Assembly: GCF_025465945.1 (NCBI RefSeq)
Contig: NZ_JANLNW010000081.1
Location: 1 to 64,000, forward strand
DNA length: 64,000 nt
Direction of reading: 5' to 3'
DNA from: Pseudomonas sp. 6D_7.1_Bac1
GTDB lineage: Bacteria > Pseudomonadota > Gammaproteobacteria > Pseudomonadales > Pseudomonadaceae
How positions within the stretch are numbered: the first letter of the stretch is position 1; each line of letters begins with the position of its first letter. The notes beneath the pieces were generated by a model. That model made no database searches. It saw only the letters and a program-made list of their open reading frames with translations, and was not told where the DNA came from. Shown one piece after another: positions 17,179 through 24,943 of this stretch. A program made the translations under genes and the position numbers.

Positions 17179-17276
17179 CTTTCGCGAGCAGGCTCGCTCC
17201 CACACTGGATTTCGGTCGTACACCAAATATGTGCTCACCGAAGATCTACTGTGGGAGCGAGCCTGCTCGCGAAGAG
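17179..17276. repeat. Paired REP element
   Basis: Two inverted GCGAGCAGGCTCGC-type palindromes face each other across about 45 bases, immediately after qhpB. The gap 17159-17297 holds nothing else. Confidence 0.85.
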
Positions 17277-17297
17277 GCCCCTACAGACACTAGAGCA

Positions 17298-17699
17298 TCA
17301 AACCCCGGGCACCGGGCAACTCAGGTCACCTTCCTGGCACTTGAGGTAAGTCTTGAAGGCCTCGACACGTTTTAAAGTCAGCTCTGCCTCGCAGTTGCTG
17401 TAGATCATCGGGTAAACGCTGCCACCAGCGACCCCGGACGCCGAGAACGTGCACTCGGCATCACGGAACGCCACCCAGGCCCGCTGTGCGCCGACCAGCC
17501 GTTGTTTGCTCTCGGCGTTATCCTTCAAGCGTTCATTTATCTGTTTGTAGAGCGCGTTGAGTTGGGTATCGGCGTTCTTGAAGTCCTTGGCGGCGCACTC
17601 GTTCATCGTGCGTTGATCCGCTGCGTTGGCGCAGTCGTCGGCCTGGGCGAGGGGCGTCAGCAGCAGCGGCACAACGGCCAGTAAAAAGCGTGGAAGCAT
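17298..17699 (-). CDS. LprI-like (DUF1311) periplasmic protein
   Basis: 133 residues from MLPRFLL; an ATG at 17756 would extend it without a signal peptide at the N-terminus. The signal peptide ends near LAQA, followed by DDCANAADQRTMNECAAKDF, the cysteine pattern of the LprI/DUF1311 family. Four cysteines remain near the C-terminus and middle (ECTF, NCEA, KCQE, SCPV). Family members include an inhibitor of lysozyme in Mycobacterium; the role in pseudomonads is not established. It shares orientation with two genes upstream (GFA protein and ADP-ribosylglycohydrolase), with 53 bp to the first. Confidence 0.8.
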   Translation of the reverse strand: MLPRFLLAVVPLLLTPLAQADDCANAADQRTMNECAAKDFKNADTQLNALYKQINERLKDNAESKQRLVGAQRAWVAFRDAECTFSASGVAGGSVYPMIYSNCEAELTLKRVEAFKTYLKCQEGDLSCPVPGV

Positions 17700-17752
17700 G
17701 GAAAGCTCGCTTGGGTCGTCGATGAGTTGAATGGGGGGTGATTGAAGAACAG

Positions 17753-18172
17753 TCACTCAGGGTGTACAACCCGTGGCGGTTGCCACTCAGCACACTCGGC
17801 AATCCCTTCATAGGCCAGCCACGGCACATCGTGAGACGTCCAGATGTGCACCTGCGGCGTCATCCCCGGATCATTATCGAGCGTCGCCACCCGCACAATC
17901 ACATGGGGCTGAGCCAAACGCTCGGCCACCAGGTGCGAGCCACATTGGGAGCAGAAGTGTCGTAGCTTGCCGGGTGAAGACTCGAAGGATGACAATTTTT
18001 CCAAACCTTTGACCCAACGAAAATGCTCACGCATGACCCCGGCCGTCGAAGCAAACGCCGCCGCATGCGCCTTGCGGCAGGTGTGGCAATGGCAGTGGCT
18101 GATCGGCATGTCGAGGCTGTCGAGTTCATAGGCGATGGCTTTGCACAGGCAACTGCCGTGGAGTGTGGGCAT
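17753..18172 (-). CDS. GFA/CENP-V family zinc protein
   Basis: 139 residues spanning a full GFA domain. Zinc-ligand cysteines lie in SCLCKA (C8, C10), HCHCHTC and FCSQCGSHL, the pattern of glutathione-dependent formaldehyde-activating enzymes. Most bacterial members have no proven activity, so formaldehyde activation should not be assumed. Starts with MPTLHGSC; an AGGAGT-type ribosome binding site lies upstream on the minus strand. Confidence 0.85.
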   Translation of the reverse strand: MPTLHGSCLCKAIAYELDSLDMPISHCHCHTCRKAHAAAFASTAGVMREHFRWVKGLEKLSSFESSPGKLRHFCSQCGSHLVAERLAQPHVIVRVATLDNDPGMTPQVHIWTSHDVPWLAYEGIAECAEWQPPRVVHPE

Positions 18173-18196
18173 TGAGGACTCCTCTTGTCGGTGTGT

Positions 18197-19117
18197 TCAG
18201 CCATTAAGGCGGGTGATTGATGCCAATAACAATGCGTCGGCTGTCGCTTCTATCTCATCGCGCATATGCAGCTTCGCAAGCCAACTCTTGGGGATCTTCT
18301 GCACACCGTAAAAGGCTCCGGCCAACTGCCCGACAATGGCAGCGGTCGTGTCAGCATCATCGCCCAGGTTGGCGGCTTGCAGAATGGCGTCTTCAAAGCT
18401 GTCTGTGTGATGAAAGCACCAAAGTGCCGCCTCTAACGAGGCAACACAATAACCTGTGCCCACGATCTCGGATTTTGGTTTGGCGAGGTAGTTGCCACCG
18501 GCAATCGCGGTGACTTTCGGCTCTGAAATATGTGAGTGACTCAGGTGCTGTAAGTCCAATTTCGTTGCACCTTGCAACGCTTTGCAAATCAATCCGGCGA
18601 ACAACTGACAGCATTCGATGGCTTCCGGCGCAGCGTGAGTGGTTCGAGAACTGCTGCTGGAAAACGTCCTGACCTGATCGATATCCGGGAAGTAAAAAAG
18701 CACCACGGGTGCCAACCGCATCAACGAACCGTTACCTGCGGTGAATGGATCAGTCGATCCGGCAAATGGATTACCGGTCTCCTGATAACGAGTCAGGGCT
18801 TCGTGTACGGTCATACCAATATCAAAGCAGTCTCCAGTTGAACTCAGGTAACCCCAATGCCACCAATTGAGATAACGACCCATCTGGTCGGAGGCATCAA
18901 AACCGTTTTTTGTGAGCAGGCTTTCGGCCAGGCACAGCGCCATAGATGTGTCATCGGTCCACTGGCCCGGTTTCAGATTGAAGGGGCCGCCACCTACCAT
19001 ATTGGTGAGCGTTGGGAACGACCCGCGCGGCTTGAACTCTACGCTAGTACCGACAGCGTCACCGCAGGCCAGCCCCAGCAGGCTGCCACGGTAACGGTCC
19101 GAAAGAGAGGGCAACAT
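18197..19117 (-). CDS. ADP-ribosylglycohydrolase family protein
   Basis: 306 residues. The DraG-type fold is recognised from RGSLLGLACGDAVGTSVEF at the N-terminus, the metal-binding WTDDTSMAL and the C-terminal DDADTTAAIVGQLAGAFYG. These aspartates bind the two Mg ions that remove ADP-ribose from proteins or nucleic acid. No ADP-ribosyltransferase is visible nearby, so this is not obviously a dinitrogenase-reductase control pair or a toxin/immunity pair. It may serve NAD-derived ADP-ribose recycling or protect against incoming toxins; either is inference. It runs in the same direction as the GFA and LprI-like genes. Confidence 0.9.
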   Translation of the reverse strand: MLPSLSDRYRGSLLGLACGDAVGTSVEFKPRGSFPTLTNMVGGGPFNLKPGQWTDDTSMALCLAESLLTKNGFDASDQMGRYLNWWHWGYLSSTGDCFDIGMTVHEALTRYQETGNPFAGSTDPFTAGNGSLMRLAPVVLFYFPDIDQVRTFSSSSSRTTHAAPEAIECCQLFAGLICKALQGATKLDLQHLSHSHISEPKVTAIAGGNYLAKPKSEIVGTGYCVASLEAALWCFHHTDSFEDAILQAANLGDDADTTAAIVGQLAGAFYGVQKIPKSWLAKLHMRDEIEATADALLLASITRLNG

Positions 19118-19267
19118 AAAGCATCCTTGTTTTGGGGCAGAACGCTGCCGACGTTAGCATTTCCAAGGGCAATGGCAGGAAGGTAAAGCTTCTCTCAATG
19201 TTTTACGCAACCAAAAAGTTGCTCATTCAGCCGTCCGGGCCTAGTGTTCATTAAAAGGAGGTGACCT

Positions 19268-19726
19268 ATGCATTCATCAGATCGCATCGAAAGAAAGATC
19301 CTGCTCAAGGCTCCACGCTCTACGGTCTGGCGCGCTTTGGCCAATGCCGAATACTTCGGCAAGTGGTTTGGCGTCGCGCTCGATGGCAAACGCTTTGTCG
19401 CCGGTGAGCGAACCCAGGGGCAAATCACTTATCCGGGCTATGAACATCTGGTTTGGGATGTGCAGGTGACTCGGGTCGAGCCCGAACGGGTGTTTGCGTT
19501 CCGTTGGCATCCGTATGCGGTGGAGCCGGACATGGACTATTCGTCGGAGCCCACCACCCTGGTGCTGTTCGAGCTCGAAGACATGGACGGCGGCACTTTG
19601 CTGACGGTCGTGGAGTCCGGTTTCGATAACATTCCGGCAGAGCGCCGTCTCAAAGCCTTCCGCATGAACAGTCGGGGCTGGGATGACCAAATGACCAACA
19701 TCGAGACATACCTTGCCGCCCCCTGA
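19268..19726 (+). CDS. SRPBCC/AHSA1-type protein
   Basis: 152 residues. A START-like fold is suggested by the opening RKILLKAPRSTVWRALANAEYFGKWFG and the C-terminal helix RRLKAFRMNSRGWDDQMTNIETYL, typical of the activator-of-Hsp90-ATPase-like group. It has an exceptionally strong ribosome binding site (AGGAGGTGA). The ArsR-type regulator gene overlaps its 3' end by 14 bases, an arrangement common in which the regulator is downstream. Ligand unknown. Confidence 0.85.
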   Translation: MHSSDRIERKILLKAPRSTVWRALANAEYFGKWFGVALDGKRFVAGERTQGQITYPGYEHLVWDVQVTRVEPERVFAFRWHPYAVEPDMDYSSEPTTLVLFELEDMDGGTLLTVVESGFDNIPAERRLKAFRMNSRGWDDQMTNIETYLAAP

Positions 19727-20075
19727 CTCTTTGACACTGGATGTACCGTCGGCCGCCACCGCGCTGGGCCGCTCGGCGCTGACCTTCGCCGCCCTCGGTG
19801 ACGAAACCCGGTTGCGGCTGATCGACGTGTTGTGCGGCGGCGGGGCGATGTCGATCGCGCAATTGACCGCCGGTACCGACATCAGCCGCCAGGCCGTGAC
19901 CAAGCACCTACGGGTGCTGGCGGACGCGGGTCTGGTGCGTGACACCAAACTGGGGCGTGAGCGCCGATGGGTCTTTGAGCCGACGCAACTGGACGAAGCA
20001 CGCCGCTCGCTGGAGGGCATCAGCCAGCAGTGGGACCACGCGTTGACGAATCTGAAATCCTTTGTCGAGCCATGA
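19713..20075 (+). CDS. ArsR-family transcriptional regulator
   Basis: 120 residues. The winged helix-turn-helix reads FAALGDETRLRLIDVLC...MSIAQLTAGTDISRQAVTKHLRVLADAGLV. No metal-binding cysteine motif (CVC) is present, so it is not an arsenic-type sensor. The only suitable start I find is a TTG at 19713 inside the preceding gene, giving a 14-base overlap and likely translational coupling. It probably controls the SRPBCC gene and itself. Confidence 0.85.
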   Translation: MPPPDSLTLDVPSAATALGRSALTFAALGDETRLRLIDVLCGGGAMSIAQLTAGTDISRQAVTKHLRVLADAGLVRDTKLGRERRWVFEPTQLDEARRSLEGISQQWDHALTNLKSFVEP

Positions 20076-20241
20076 CCTTTTCAGGCATGTTTGAACCCTG
20101 TCTGACGCACTGAGTCCCGCCGAAGGTCAGCTGCAGGTCGCGAAACTCGCGGCTCAGATGTTTCAAGCCTGACGGTTCTAAGGGTTTTCGGAAGTGTTGC
20201 AATAGCGAATGTCTTACACGAGATGGTAACGATGTCGTCTA

Positions 20242-20268
20242 TTGCACATTGGATCCGAAGTCTAATCT
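20242..20268 (+). promoter_or_regulatory. Promoter of the RsmX-like sRNA
   Basis: Candidate -35 TTGCAC (20242-20247) and -10 TAATCT (20263-20268), with a short spacing of 15-16 bases, which would start transcription near 20275. A CTTACA (20213-20218) upstream matches the right half of the GacA box TGTAAG-N6-CTTACA. The left half is degenerate (AATAGC), so the GacA assignment rests on the half-site and its position at about -65. Confidence 0.55.
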
Positions 20269-20274
20269 ACACCC

Positions 20275-20385
20275 ATCAACTGAAGCGCAGGACGCGCTCA
20301 GGGTCATGGATGATCGACCATTGCAAGGATCGCAGCGACAGGATGTCGTCATGGTCTTGAAAAACCCGCTTCGGCGGGTTTTTTT
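20275..20385 (+). ncRNA. rsmX: RsmX-like small RNA (sequesters RsmA/RsmE)
   Basis: About 111 bases. Four hairpins present GGA in the loop, the binding site of RsmA/CsrA-type translational repressors: AGCGC-AGGAC-GCGCT (perfect 5-bp stem, 20284-20298), TCA-TGGA-TGA (about 20304-20313), TGC-AAGGATC-GCA (20322-20334) and CGAC-AGGAT-GTCG (20336-20348). A terminator AACCCGC-TTCG-GCGGGTT plus T-tract (20363-20385) follows. No open reading frame is involved. RsmX/Y/Z RNAs are induced by GacS/GacA and free the translation of secondary-metabolite and biofilm genes. Size, repeated hairpins and terminator fit RsmX best. The 5' end is inferred from the promoter. Confidence 0.85.
20363..20385 (+). terminator. 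Terminator of the RsmX-like sRNA
   Basis: AACCCGC-TTCG-GCGGGTT followed by TTTTT: a classic intrinsic terminator on a tetraloop. It also lies at the 3' end of the leftward inhA gene. Confidence 0.9.
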
Positions 20386-20407
20386 ATGGGCGCTGTAAAA
20401 GTCTGTT

Positions 20408-21106
20408 TCAGACTTGGCGAAGCGCGTTATCGAGCCGTGCCGCTGCACGCTCGGTGATCTGCGTGCGTTGATAGAGCGTAGCGGCCGCACGCCGTTGAGC
20501 TTCTTCAAGCACGGCTTTGGGCGCGGTGTGCGGGTCGCCCGAGGTGAAGGGTGGGGCGGGCGCGTATTCGAGTTGCAACTGCACCAGCTGCGCGGCTTCA
20601 TCGCCATACAACTCGGCCGCCAGGGTCAGGGCGAAGTCGATACCGGCGGTGATCCCGCCACCCGTCAGGAGATTGCCGTCGCGCACCACCCGATCACGAA
20701 CCGGAATGGCGCCCAAAGGTGCCAGTAATTCGTGGTAAGCCCAGTGGGTCGTTGCGCGTTTACCTTTGAGCAAACCCGCGGCGCCGAGCACCAATGCGCC
20801 GGTGCACACCGAGGTCACGTAGCGTGCCTTGGCGGCTTGGGCCTGAATGAAGGCCAGGGTCTGCGGGTCTTCCATCAACGGCCCGACGCCACTGCCTCCG
20901 GGGATGCAAATCACATCCAGGTCCGGGCAGTCATCGAATGTGGTGGTCGGCTTCAGGACCAGGCCGGTGCTTGCCGTCACAGGGATCAGGTCCTTCCAGA
21001 TCAAATGCACCTTCACGTCCGGCAGCGAGGCCAGCACCTCGTAAGGTCCGGTCAGGTCCAGTTGCTGCACCTGTGGAAACAACAGAAAACCGATCTGCAA
21101 CGTCAT
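20408..21106 (-). CDS. inhA: Isonitrile hydratase (DJ-1/PfpI family)
   Basis: 232 residues from MTLQIGFLLFPQVQQLDLTGP; the frame extends to 21238 without a better start. It closely resembles the Pseudomonas isonitrile hydratase InhA as I remember it. The nucleophile elbow TSVCTGALVLGAAGL carries the conserved cysteine, with an acidic partner in TTTFDDCPDLDV and the later GGGITAGIDFAL. InhA converts isonitriles to N-formamides. The divergent neighbour (GlxA family, start 110 bp away) has the same DJ-1 domain fused to an AraC DNA-binding domain and is the likely regulator. Confidence 0.8.
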   Translation of the reverse strand: MTLQIGFLLFPQVQQLDLTGPYEVLASLPDVKVHLIWKDLIPVTASTGLVLKPTTTFDDCPDLDVICIPGGSGVGPLMEDPQTLAFIQAQAAKARYVTSVCTGALVLGAAGLLKGKRATTHWAYHELLAPLGAIPVRDRVVRDGNLLTGGGITAGIDFALTLAAELYGDEAAQLVQLQLEYAPAPPFTSGDPHTAPKAVLEEAQRRAAATLYQRTQITERAAARLDNALRQV

Positions 21107-21215
21107 GACGCTCTCTCCTGAGTCGAGTGGCTCGCACCCGGCATGGGTGGACGGTTTGACTCTAAGCTCGTAGGATTTGGCGTACACGCCAATAAACCCT
21201 CGAATTACGCCAATC

Positions 21216-22202
21216 ATGCCGAACTCACCGAAAACCATTCATGTCCTGGCCTTCGCCAAGGTGCAACTGCTCGATGTCACCGGGCCGTTGCAGGTGTTTG
21301 CCACGGCCAATGACATCGCCGCTCAGCGAGGGCTGCCGCCGCCCTATGCACCCACGGTGATCGCTGATGGTGGCGGGGCGGTGATGTCATCGGCCGGGTT
21401 GGCATTGCTGGCCGAACCGTTGCCAGACGGGCCTTCCGACACCTTGATCATCGCTGGCGGCTGGGGTGTTTACGCGGCGGCTGAAGACGCTGTGCTGGTT
21501 GACTGGGTGCGCCAACAAGCGGCCAGTTCACGGCGCGTGGCGTCGGTGTGCACGGGCGCCTTTCTGCTGGCCGCCAGCGGCTGGCTCGACGGTCGTCGCG
21601 TGGTCACCCACTGGACCCGCTGTGATCAGCTGGCGCAAAAGCACCCGAAACTGCGGGTCGAGCCCAACCCGATCTTCATCAACGATGGCCCGGTCTGGAC
21701 CTCCGCCGGTGTCACGGCCGGCATCGACCTGGCATTGGCGCTGGTAGAATCGGATCTGGGGCGCGCAATGGCGCTGGACGTCGCCCGGCAACTGGTGGTG
21801 TTCCTCAAGCGTCCGGGCGGCCAGTTGCAGTTCAGCGTGACCCTGGACCTGCAACAGCACGGCAACCGTTTTGATGAGCTGCACGCCTGGATCGCCGAAA
21901 ACCTCACCCTGGACCTCGGCATCCCGGCGCTAGCCTTGCAAGCCGGTATGAGCGAACGCAGCTTCATCCGGCACTATCGTGCCGACACCGGCCAGACTCC
22001 GGCGCGGGCCATCGAACTGATCCGTGTTGAAACCGCACAACGATTACTGAGTGAGACCGGAGTGCCGATCAAGCGGGTCGCCGTGCAATGCGGCTTCGGC
22101 AGCGAAGAAACCCTGCGCCGCAGTTTCCTGCGGGCCATGGGCGTGACACCGCAGGCGTATCGCGAGCGGTTTTCGCGCGAAAGCGTGGTTGAAGACGCTT
22201 GA
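21216..22202 (+). CDS. GlxA-family AraC-type regulator with DJ-1 domain
   Basis: 328 residues from ATG 21216; an earlier in-frame ATG at 21177 gives 13 more residues and is less likely. Residues 1-190 form a DJ-1/PfpI domain with the cysteine elbow VASVCTGAFLLAASGWL. The C-terminal 100 residues hold two AraC helix-turn-helices (LALQAGMSERSFIRHYRADTGQTPARA and IKRVAVQCGFGSEETLRRSF). It is divergent from inhA, so control of that gene is likely. Proteins of this class sense small ligands in the DJ-1 pocket; the ligand here is unknown. Confidence 0.88.
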   Translation: MPNSPKTIHVLAFAKVQLLDVTGPLQVFATANDIAAQRGLPPPYAPTVIADGGGAVMSSAGLALLAEPLPDGPSDTLIIAGGWGVYAAAEDAVLVDWVRQQAASSRRVASVCTGAFLLAASGWLDGRRVVTHWTRCDQLAQKHPKLRVEPNPIFINDGPVWTSAGVTAGIDLALALVESDLGRAMALDVARQLVVFLKRPGGQLQFSVTLDLQQHGNRFDELHAWIAENLTLDLGIPALALQAGMSERSFIRHYRADTGQTPARAIELIRVETAQRLLSETGVPIKRVAVQCGFGSEETLRRSFLRAMGVTPQAYRERFSRESVVEDA

Positions 22203-22203
22203 G

Positions 22204-22611
22204 TCAGCTGACCTCCTGCTCCTGGGCTTCCATTTCTGCCGGCTGGTTGAAGTATTTCGAGCTGTCCGGGGTGAAGGTCACCACCATGTTGGTACTGGAG
22301 CAGGTCATCACCCGCTCCTGAGTCAAGTCGATGTCCAGGTCCTCACCGCGCAGGCCTTGCCATTGCGCGAGGTATTTGAGAGAGCCGAATTTATCGCGCT
22401 TCTTAAGGCTGCGGCTGACGCCACCTTTCCAGCCGAGTACCGGGAGTTCACCGGCCAGGCAGCGTTCTGCAATACCGGGGAATTTGGCGGCGCGTTCGCG
22501 ACCGATCTCCCAGCATTTGATCAGGCCCTTGTCTTCGGCTTCCCAGAGTTGATCCCGGGTCAGGCCTGAGCGGGGAGGTGCTGTGATGCTGCATTGGATG
22601 CGATGGTTCAT
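22204..22611 (-). CDS. Hypothetical protein
   Basis: 135 residues with no membrane segment and no signal peptide; I recognise no family. The N-terminal half is basic and Trp-containing (LWEAEDKGLIKCWEIGRERAAKF; GWKGGVSRSLKKRDKF) and the C-terminus is acidic (MEAQEQEVS). It converges on the GlxA-family gene with one base between the stops. The codon use is ordinary for this genome, which supports a real gene. Confidence 0.6.
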   Translation of the reverse strand: MNHRIQCSITAPPRSGLTRDQLWEAEDKGLIKCWEIGRERAAKFPGIAERCLAGELPVLGWKGGVSRSLKKRDKFGSLKYLAQWQGLRGEDLDIDLTQERVMTCSSTNMVVTFTPDSSKYFNQPAEMEAQEQEVS

Positions 22612-22728
22612 TCTGGTTCCTTGAATGCGGGTTTTTGTTGAACAGCTCCGCTGTACCCGTTGAAGGGGCGATGTTATGAGGCCGGTGGCTGGCTTGCAAC
22701 CGCATATTTCAGCGTGCGGGATCGCCAG

Positions 22729-22790
22729 GATCGCAGCCTGCGGCAGCTCCTACGCAAATCCGTAGGAGCTGCCGAAGGCTGCGATCTTTT
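22729..22790. repeat. Paired REP-like element of a second family
   Basis: Inverted copies of GATCGCAGCCTGCGGCAGC, extending to CTCCTACG (22729-22754 and 22761-22786), sit 6 bases apart. The same family is seen at 23589-23667. The gap 22612-22940 otherwise shows only a partial REP near 22835-22865 (GCTAGCAAGCTAG core). Confidence 0.8.
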
Positions 22791-22939
22791 GGGGCTTTCA
22801 TCATTAAACGCGTTTCGTCAGGTGGACCGGGTCATCGTTCATCGCTAGCAAGCTAGGCTCCTACAGAAGTGGCGTTGGCCGGGGAAATATCCGACGGGGA
22901 TTTAAGGTTGCGGTTAGGAAGGGCGCGGGACTAGCCTTT

Positions 22940-23183
22940 GTTGGTCGCTGCCAATTCAGCGGCCGGGTTTGGTCACCTGTTCAATGTCAGGCGCATGAGC
23001 GCCAACCTAAGCATGTCGGCGCTTTTTTTTGCACTTGCCGTTATGCTTCGCGGTGGGCTGTGCGCGGGGCACTTTCGAGTGCGCCGGGTGCCTGACTTCC
23101 CGGTTGACCAACCTGCGTACCGCCCACCACCCATCGTTTGGTCACGATGCTGGTGAGCTTCATGAATGTCAGGAGTTTCAACC
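22940..23183 (+). promoter_or_regulatory. Structured leader with alternative terminator/antiterminator hairpins
   Basis: About 240 bases before a small gene at 23184 have a dense hairpin set. GGTCGCTG/CAGCGGCC (22943-22964) forms one stem. GGCGC-ATGA-GCGCC (22990-23003) competes with AGCGCC...GGCGCT (22998-23023), and the latter is followed by eight T residues, so it is a terminator. Further stems are GCACT-TTCG-AGTGC (23069-23082) and a long-range GGTGGGC/GCCCACC (23052-23058 with 23122-23128). The mutually exclusive middle pair suggests attenuation. I believe similar leaders precede related small genes in other fluorescent pseudomonads, but could not check. Confidence 0.55.
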
Positions 23184-23555
23184 ATGGTCAAAATCACCCC
23201 CAATCCCCCCGAAAACCCTAGCGTTTCCCCTTACGACTCCCTCGATTCCAGCAAGCTGCATGACGCCGCCGAGCGCGCGTTGGATTACCACTTACCGCCG
23301 TTCACCCCGCCACCGAAACTCGATACCCGGCCGGGTAAAATGTTTGTGGTCATCCCCGATGCCGATAACGAAACCCTGCTGGCCCACGCCAGCGAAACCC
23401 TGGCATCGGTGAATGTGTTGGCCAGCGATCTGGCCTTCGAACTGGAAGGTTCACGGCGTCATGTGGCGCTGGCGATTCAACAGATGGTGGTGTTGAGCGA
23501 GTTATTGGTGAACCGGGCGCTGGATAATTTCGATCCATACGACACGGACGCGTAG
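23184..23555 (+). CDS. Small DUF6124/DUF3077-like protein
   Basis: 123 residues from ATG 23184, preceded by CAGGAG. Proline-rich N-terminus (KITPNPPENPSVSPYDS), then PGKMFVVIPDADNETLLAHASETLASVNVLASDLAFELEGSRRHVALAIQQMVVLSELLVNRAL, an amphipathic region resembling a family of small Pseudomonas proteins of unknown function. The family number is recalled, not checked. No signal peptide. Its long structured leader (22940-23183) suggests that expression is controlled after transcription starts. Confidence 0.7.
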   Translation: MVKITPNPPENPSVSPYDSLDSSKLHDAAERALDYHLPPFTPPPKLDTRPGKMFVVIPDADNETLLAHASETLASVNVLASDLAFELEGSRRHVALAIQQMVVLSELLVNRALDNFDPYDTDA

Positions 23556-23563
23556 CGGACAAC

Positions 23564-23670
23564 CTGTGGCGAGGGAGCTTGCCCAAAAGATCGCAGCCTT
23601 CGGCAGCTCCTACGCGGAGGAGTCGAATCCGTACGCAAATCCGTAGGAGCTGCCGCAGGCTGCGATCTTT
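23564..23670. repeat. Paired REP-like element of the second family
   Basis: Inverted copies of the GATCGCAGCCTTCGGCAGC unit (23589-23614 and 23642-23667), plus a GTGGCGAGGGAGCTTGC fragment of the family seen at 51744. Together they fill the gap between the small gene and the MFS gene. Confidence 0.8.
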
Positions 23671-23727
23671 TTTCTCTGCAACGGCGAACTGTGGCAAGTT
23701 GCACACCCCAGCAGAGGATGGAACCCG

Positions 23728-24900
23728 ATGGCAAACCCCTACCGCGAATTATTCAACGCCCCAGGCAGTCGCGCCTTTGTGCTGGCGGGGATGGTCGCGC
23801 GCATGCCGATTTCGATGACCGGCATTGGTCTGATCACCATGCTCTCGCAATTGCAGGGCGGTTACGGCTTGGCCGGGTCGGTGGCGGCGATCTTTGCCCT
23901 GGCCACGGCGTTTTGTGCACCGCAGGTGTCGCGCATGGTCGACCGTTTTGGTCAGGGCCGGGTGCTGCCGGTTTCTGCCGTGGTCGGCGGCGGGGCGCTG
24001 TTGCTGCTGTTGCTCTGTACACGATTACAAGCGCCGAACTGGACGCTGTTTGTGTTCGCCGCACTCGCCGGTTGCATGCCGAGCATGTCGGCGATGGTGC
24101 GGGCGCGCTGGACCGAGGTGTATCGCGGTCAGCCGCAGTTGCACACCGCGTATGCCCTGGAGTCGGTGCTGGACGAGGTGTGTTTTATCGTCGGCCCGCC
24201 GCTGTCGGTGGGGCTGTGTGTGGTGGCGTTTCCCGAAGCCGGGCCGTTGGCGGCGTTGCTGATGTTGGCGGTCGGGGTGACCGCGTTTGTGTTGCAGCGC
24301 AGCACCGAGCCGACGGTGCATCCCCATGACGAAGAGCAACCGGGTTCGGTCGTTGGTTCGGGGGATATACGGCTGTTGATGCTGTTAATGGGCGCCATGG
24401 GCACTATCGTCGGGGTGGTGGACGTGGTCAGCGTGGCCTTCGCCCAACAGCAAGGCCAACCGGCAGCGGCGAGCATCGTGCTCTCGGTGTATGCCATCGG
24501 TTCGTGCCTGGCTGGGATGGTGTTCGGGGCGTTGAAACTCAACGTGCCGTTGCCTCGGCTGTTTCTGTACGGCGGGGTGGCGACGGCGCTGACCACGCTG
24601 CCGTTGCTGTGGGCGGGGAATATTCTCGGGTTGTCGCTGGCGGTGTTTGTCGCCGGGCTGTTTTTTGCGCCGACGCTGATTGTCGCGATGGCGCTGGTAG
24701 AGCGCATCGTGCCGCCGGCCAAACTCACAGAGGGCCTGACCTGGCTGATCACCGGGCTGAGTATCGGCGTGGCCATCGGCGCGGCCGGTTCCGGCTGGTT
24801 GGTGGATGCCTTCGGTACGCGCAGCGGTTTCTGGTTGTCGATTGTGGCGGGGGCCGTGGTGCTGGGGTCGGCAGTTCAGAGTTATCGCCGGCTCAAGTGA
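23728..24900 (+). CDS. MFS transporter
   Basis: 390 residues with about twelve hydrophobic helices; the cytoplasmic loop 2-3 motif is weak (VSRMVDRFGQGRVL) and two six-helix halves are separated by a hydrophilic segment (HPHDEEQPGSVVG). The ribosome binding site GAGGA precedes the start. Substrate cannot be read; no regulator gene is adjacent. Single gene flanked by repeats. Confidence 0.85.
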   Translation: MANPYRELFNAPGSRAFVLAGMVARMPISMTGIGLITMLSQLQGGYGLAGSVAAIFALATAFCAPQVSRMVDRFGQGRVLPVSAVVGGGALLLLLLCTRLQAPNWTLFVFAALAGCMPSMSAMVRARWTEVYRGQPQLHTAYALESVLDEVCFIVGPPLSVGLCVVAFPEAGPLAALLMLAVGVTAFVLQRSTEPTVHPHDEEQPGSVVGSGDIRLLMLLMGAMGTIVGVVDVVSVAFAQQQGQPAAASIVLSVYAIGSCLAGMVFGALKLNVPLPRLFLYGGVATALTTLPLLWAGNILGLSLAVFVAGLFFAPTLIVAMALVERIVPPAKLTEGLTWLITGLSIGVAIGAAGSGWLVDAFGTRSGFWLSIVAGAVVLGSAVQSYRRLK

Positions 24901-24943
24901 GTGGCACGACCCGGCGATGAGCTGTGGCGAGGAGGCTTCGGCC

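Noticed and set aside
22729..23670. Inverted repeats as ends of an insertion sequence
   Set aside because: They match the dispersed REP families and no transposase lies between them; the intervening genes are ordinary.
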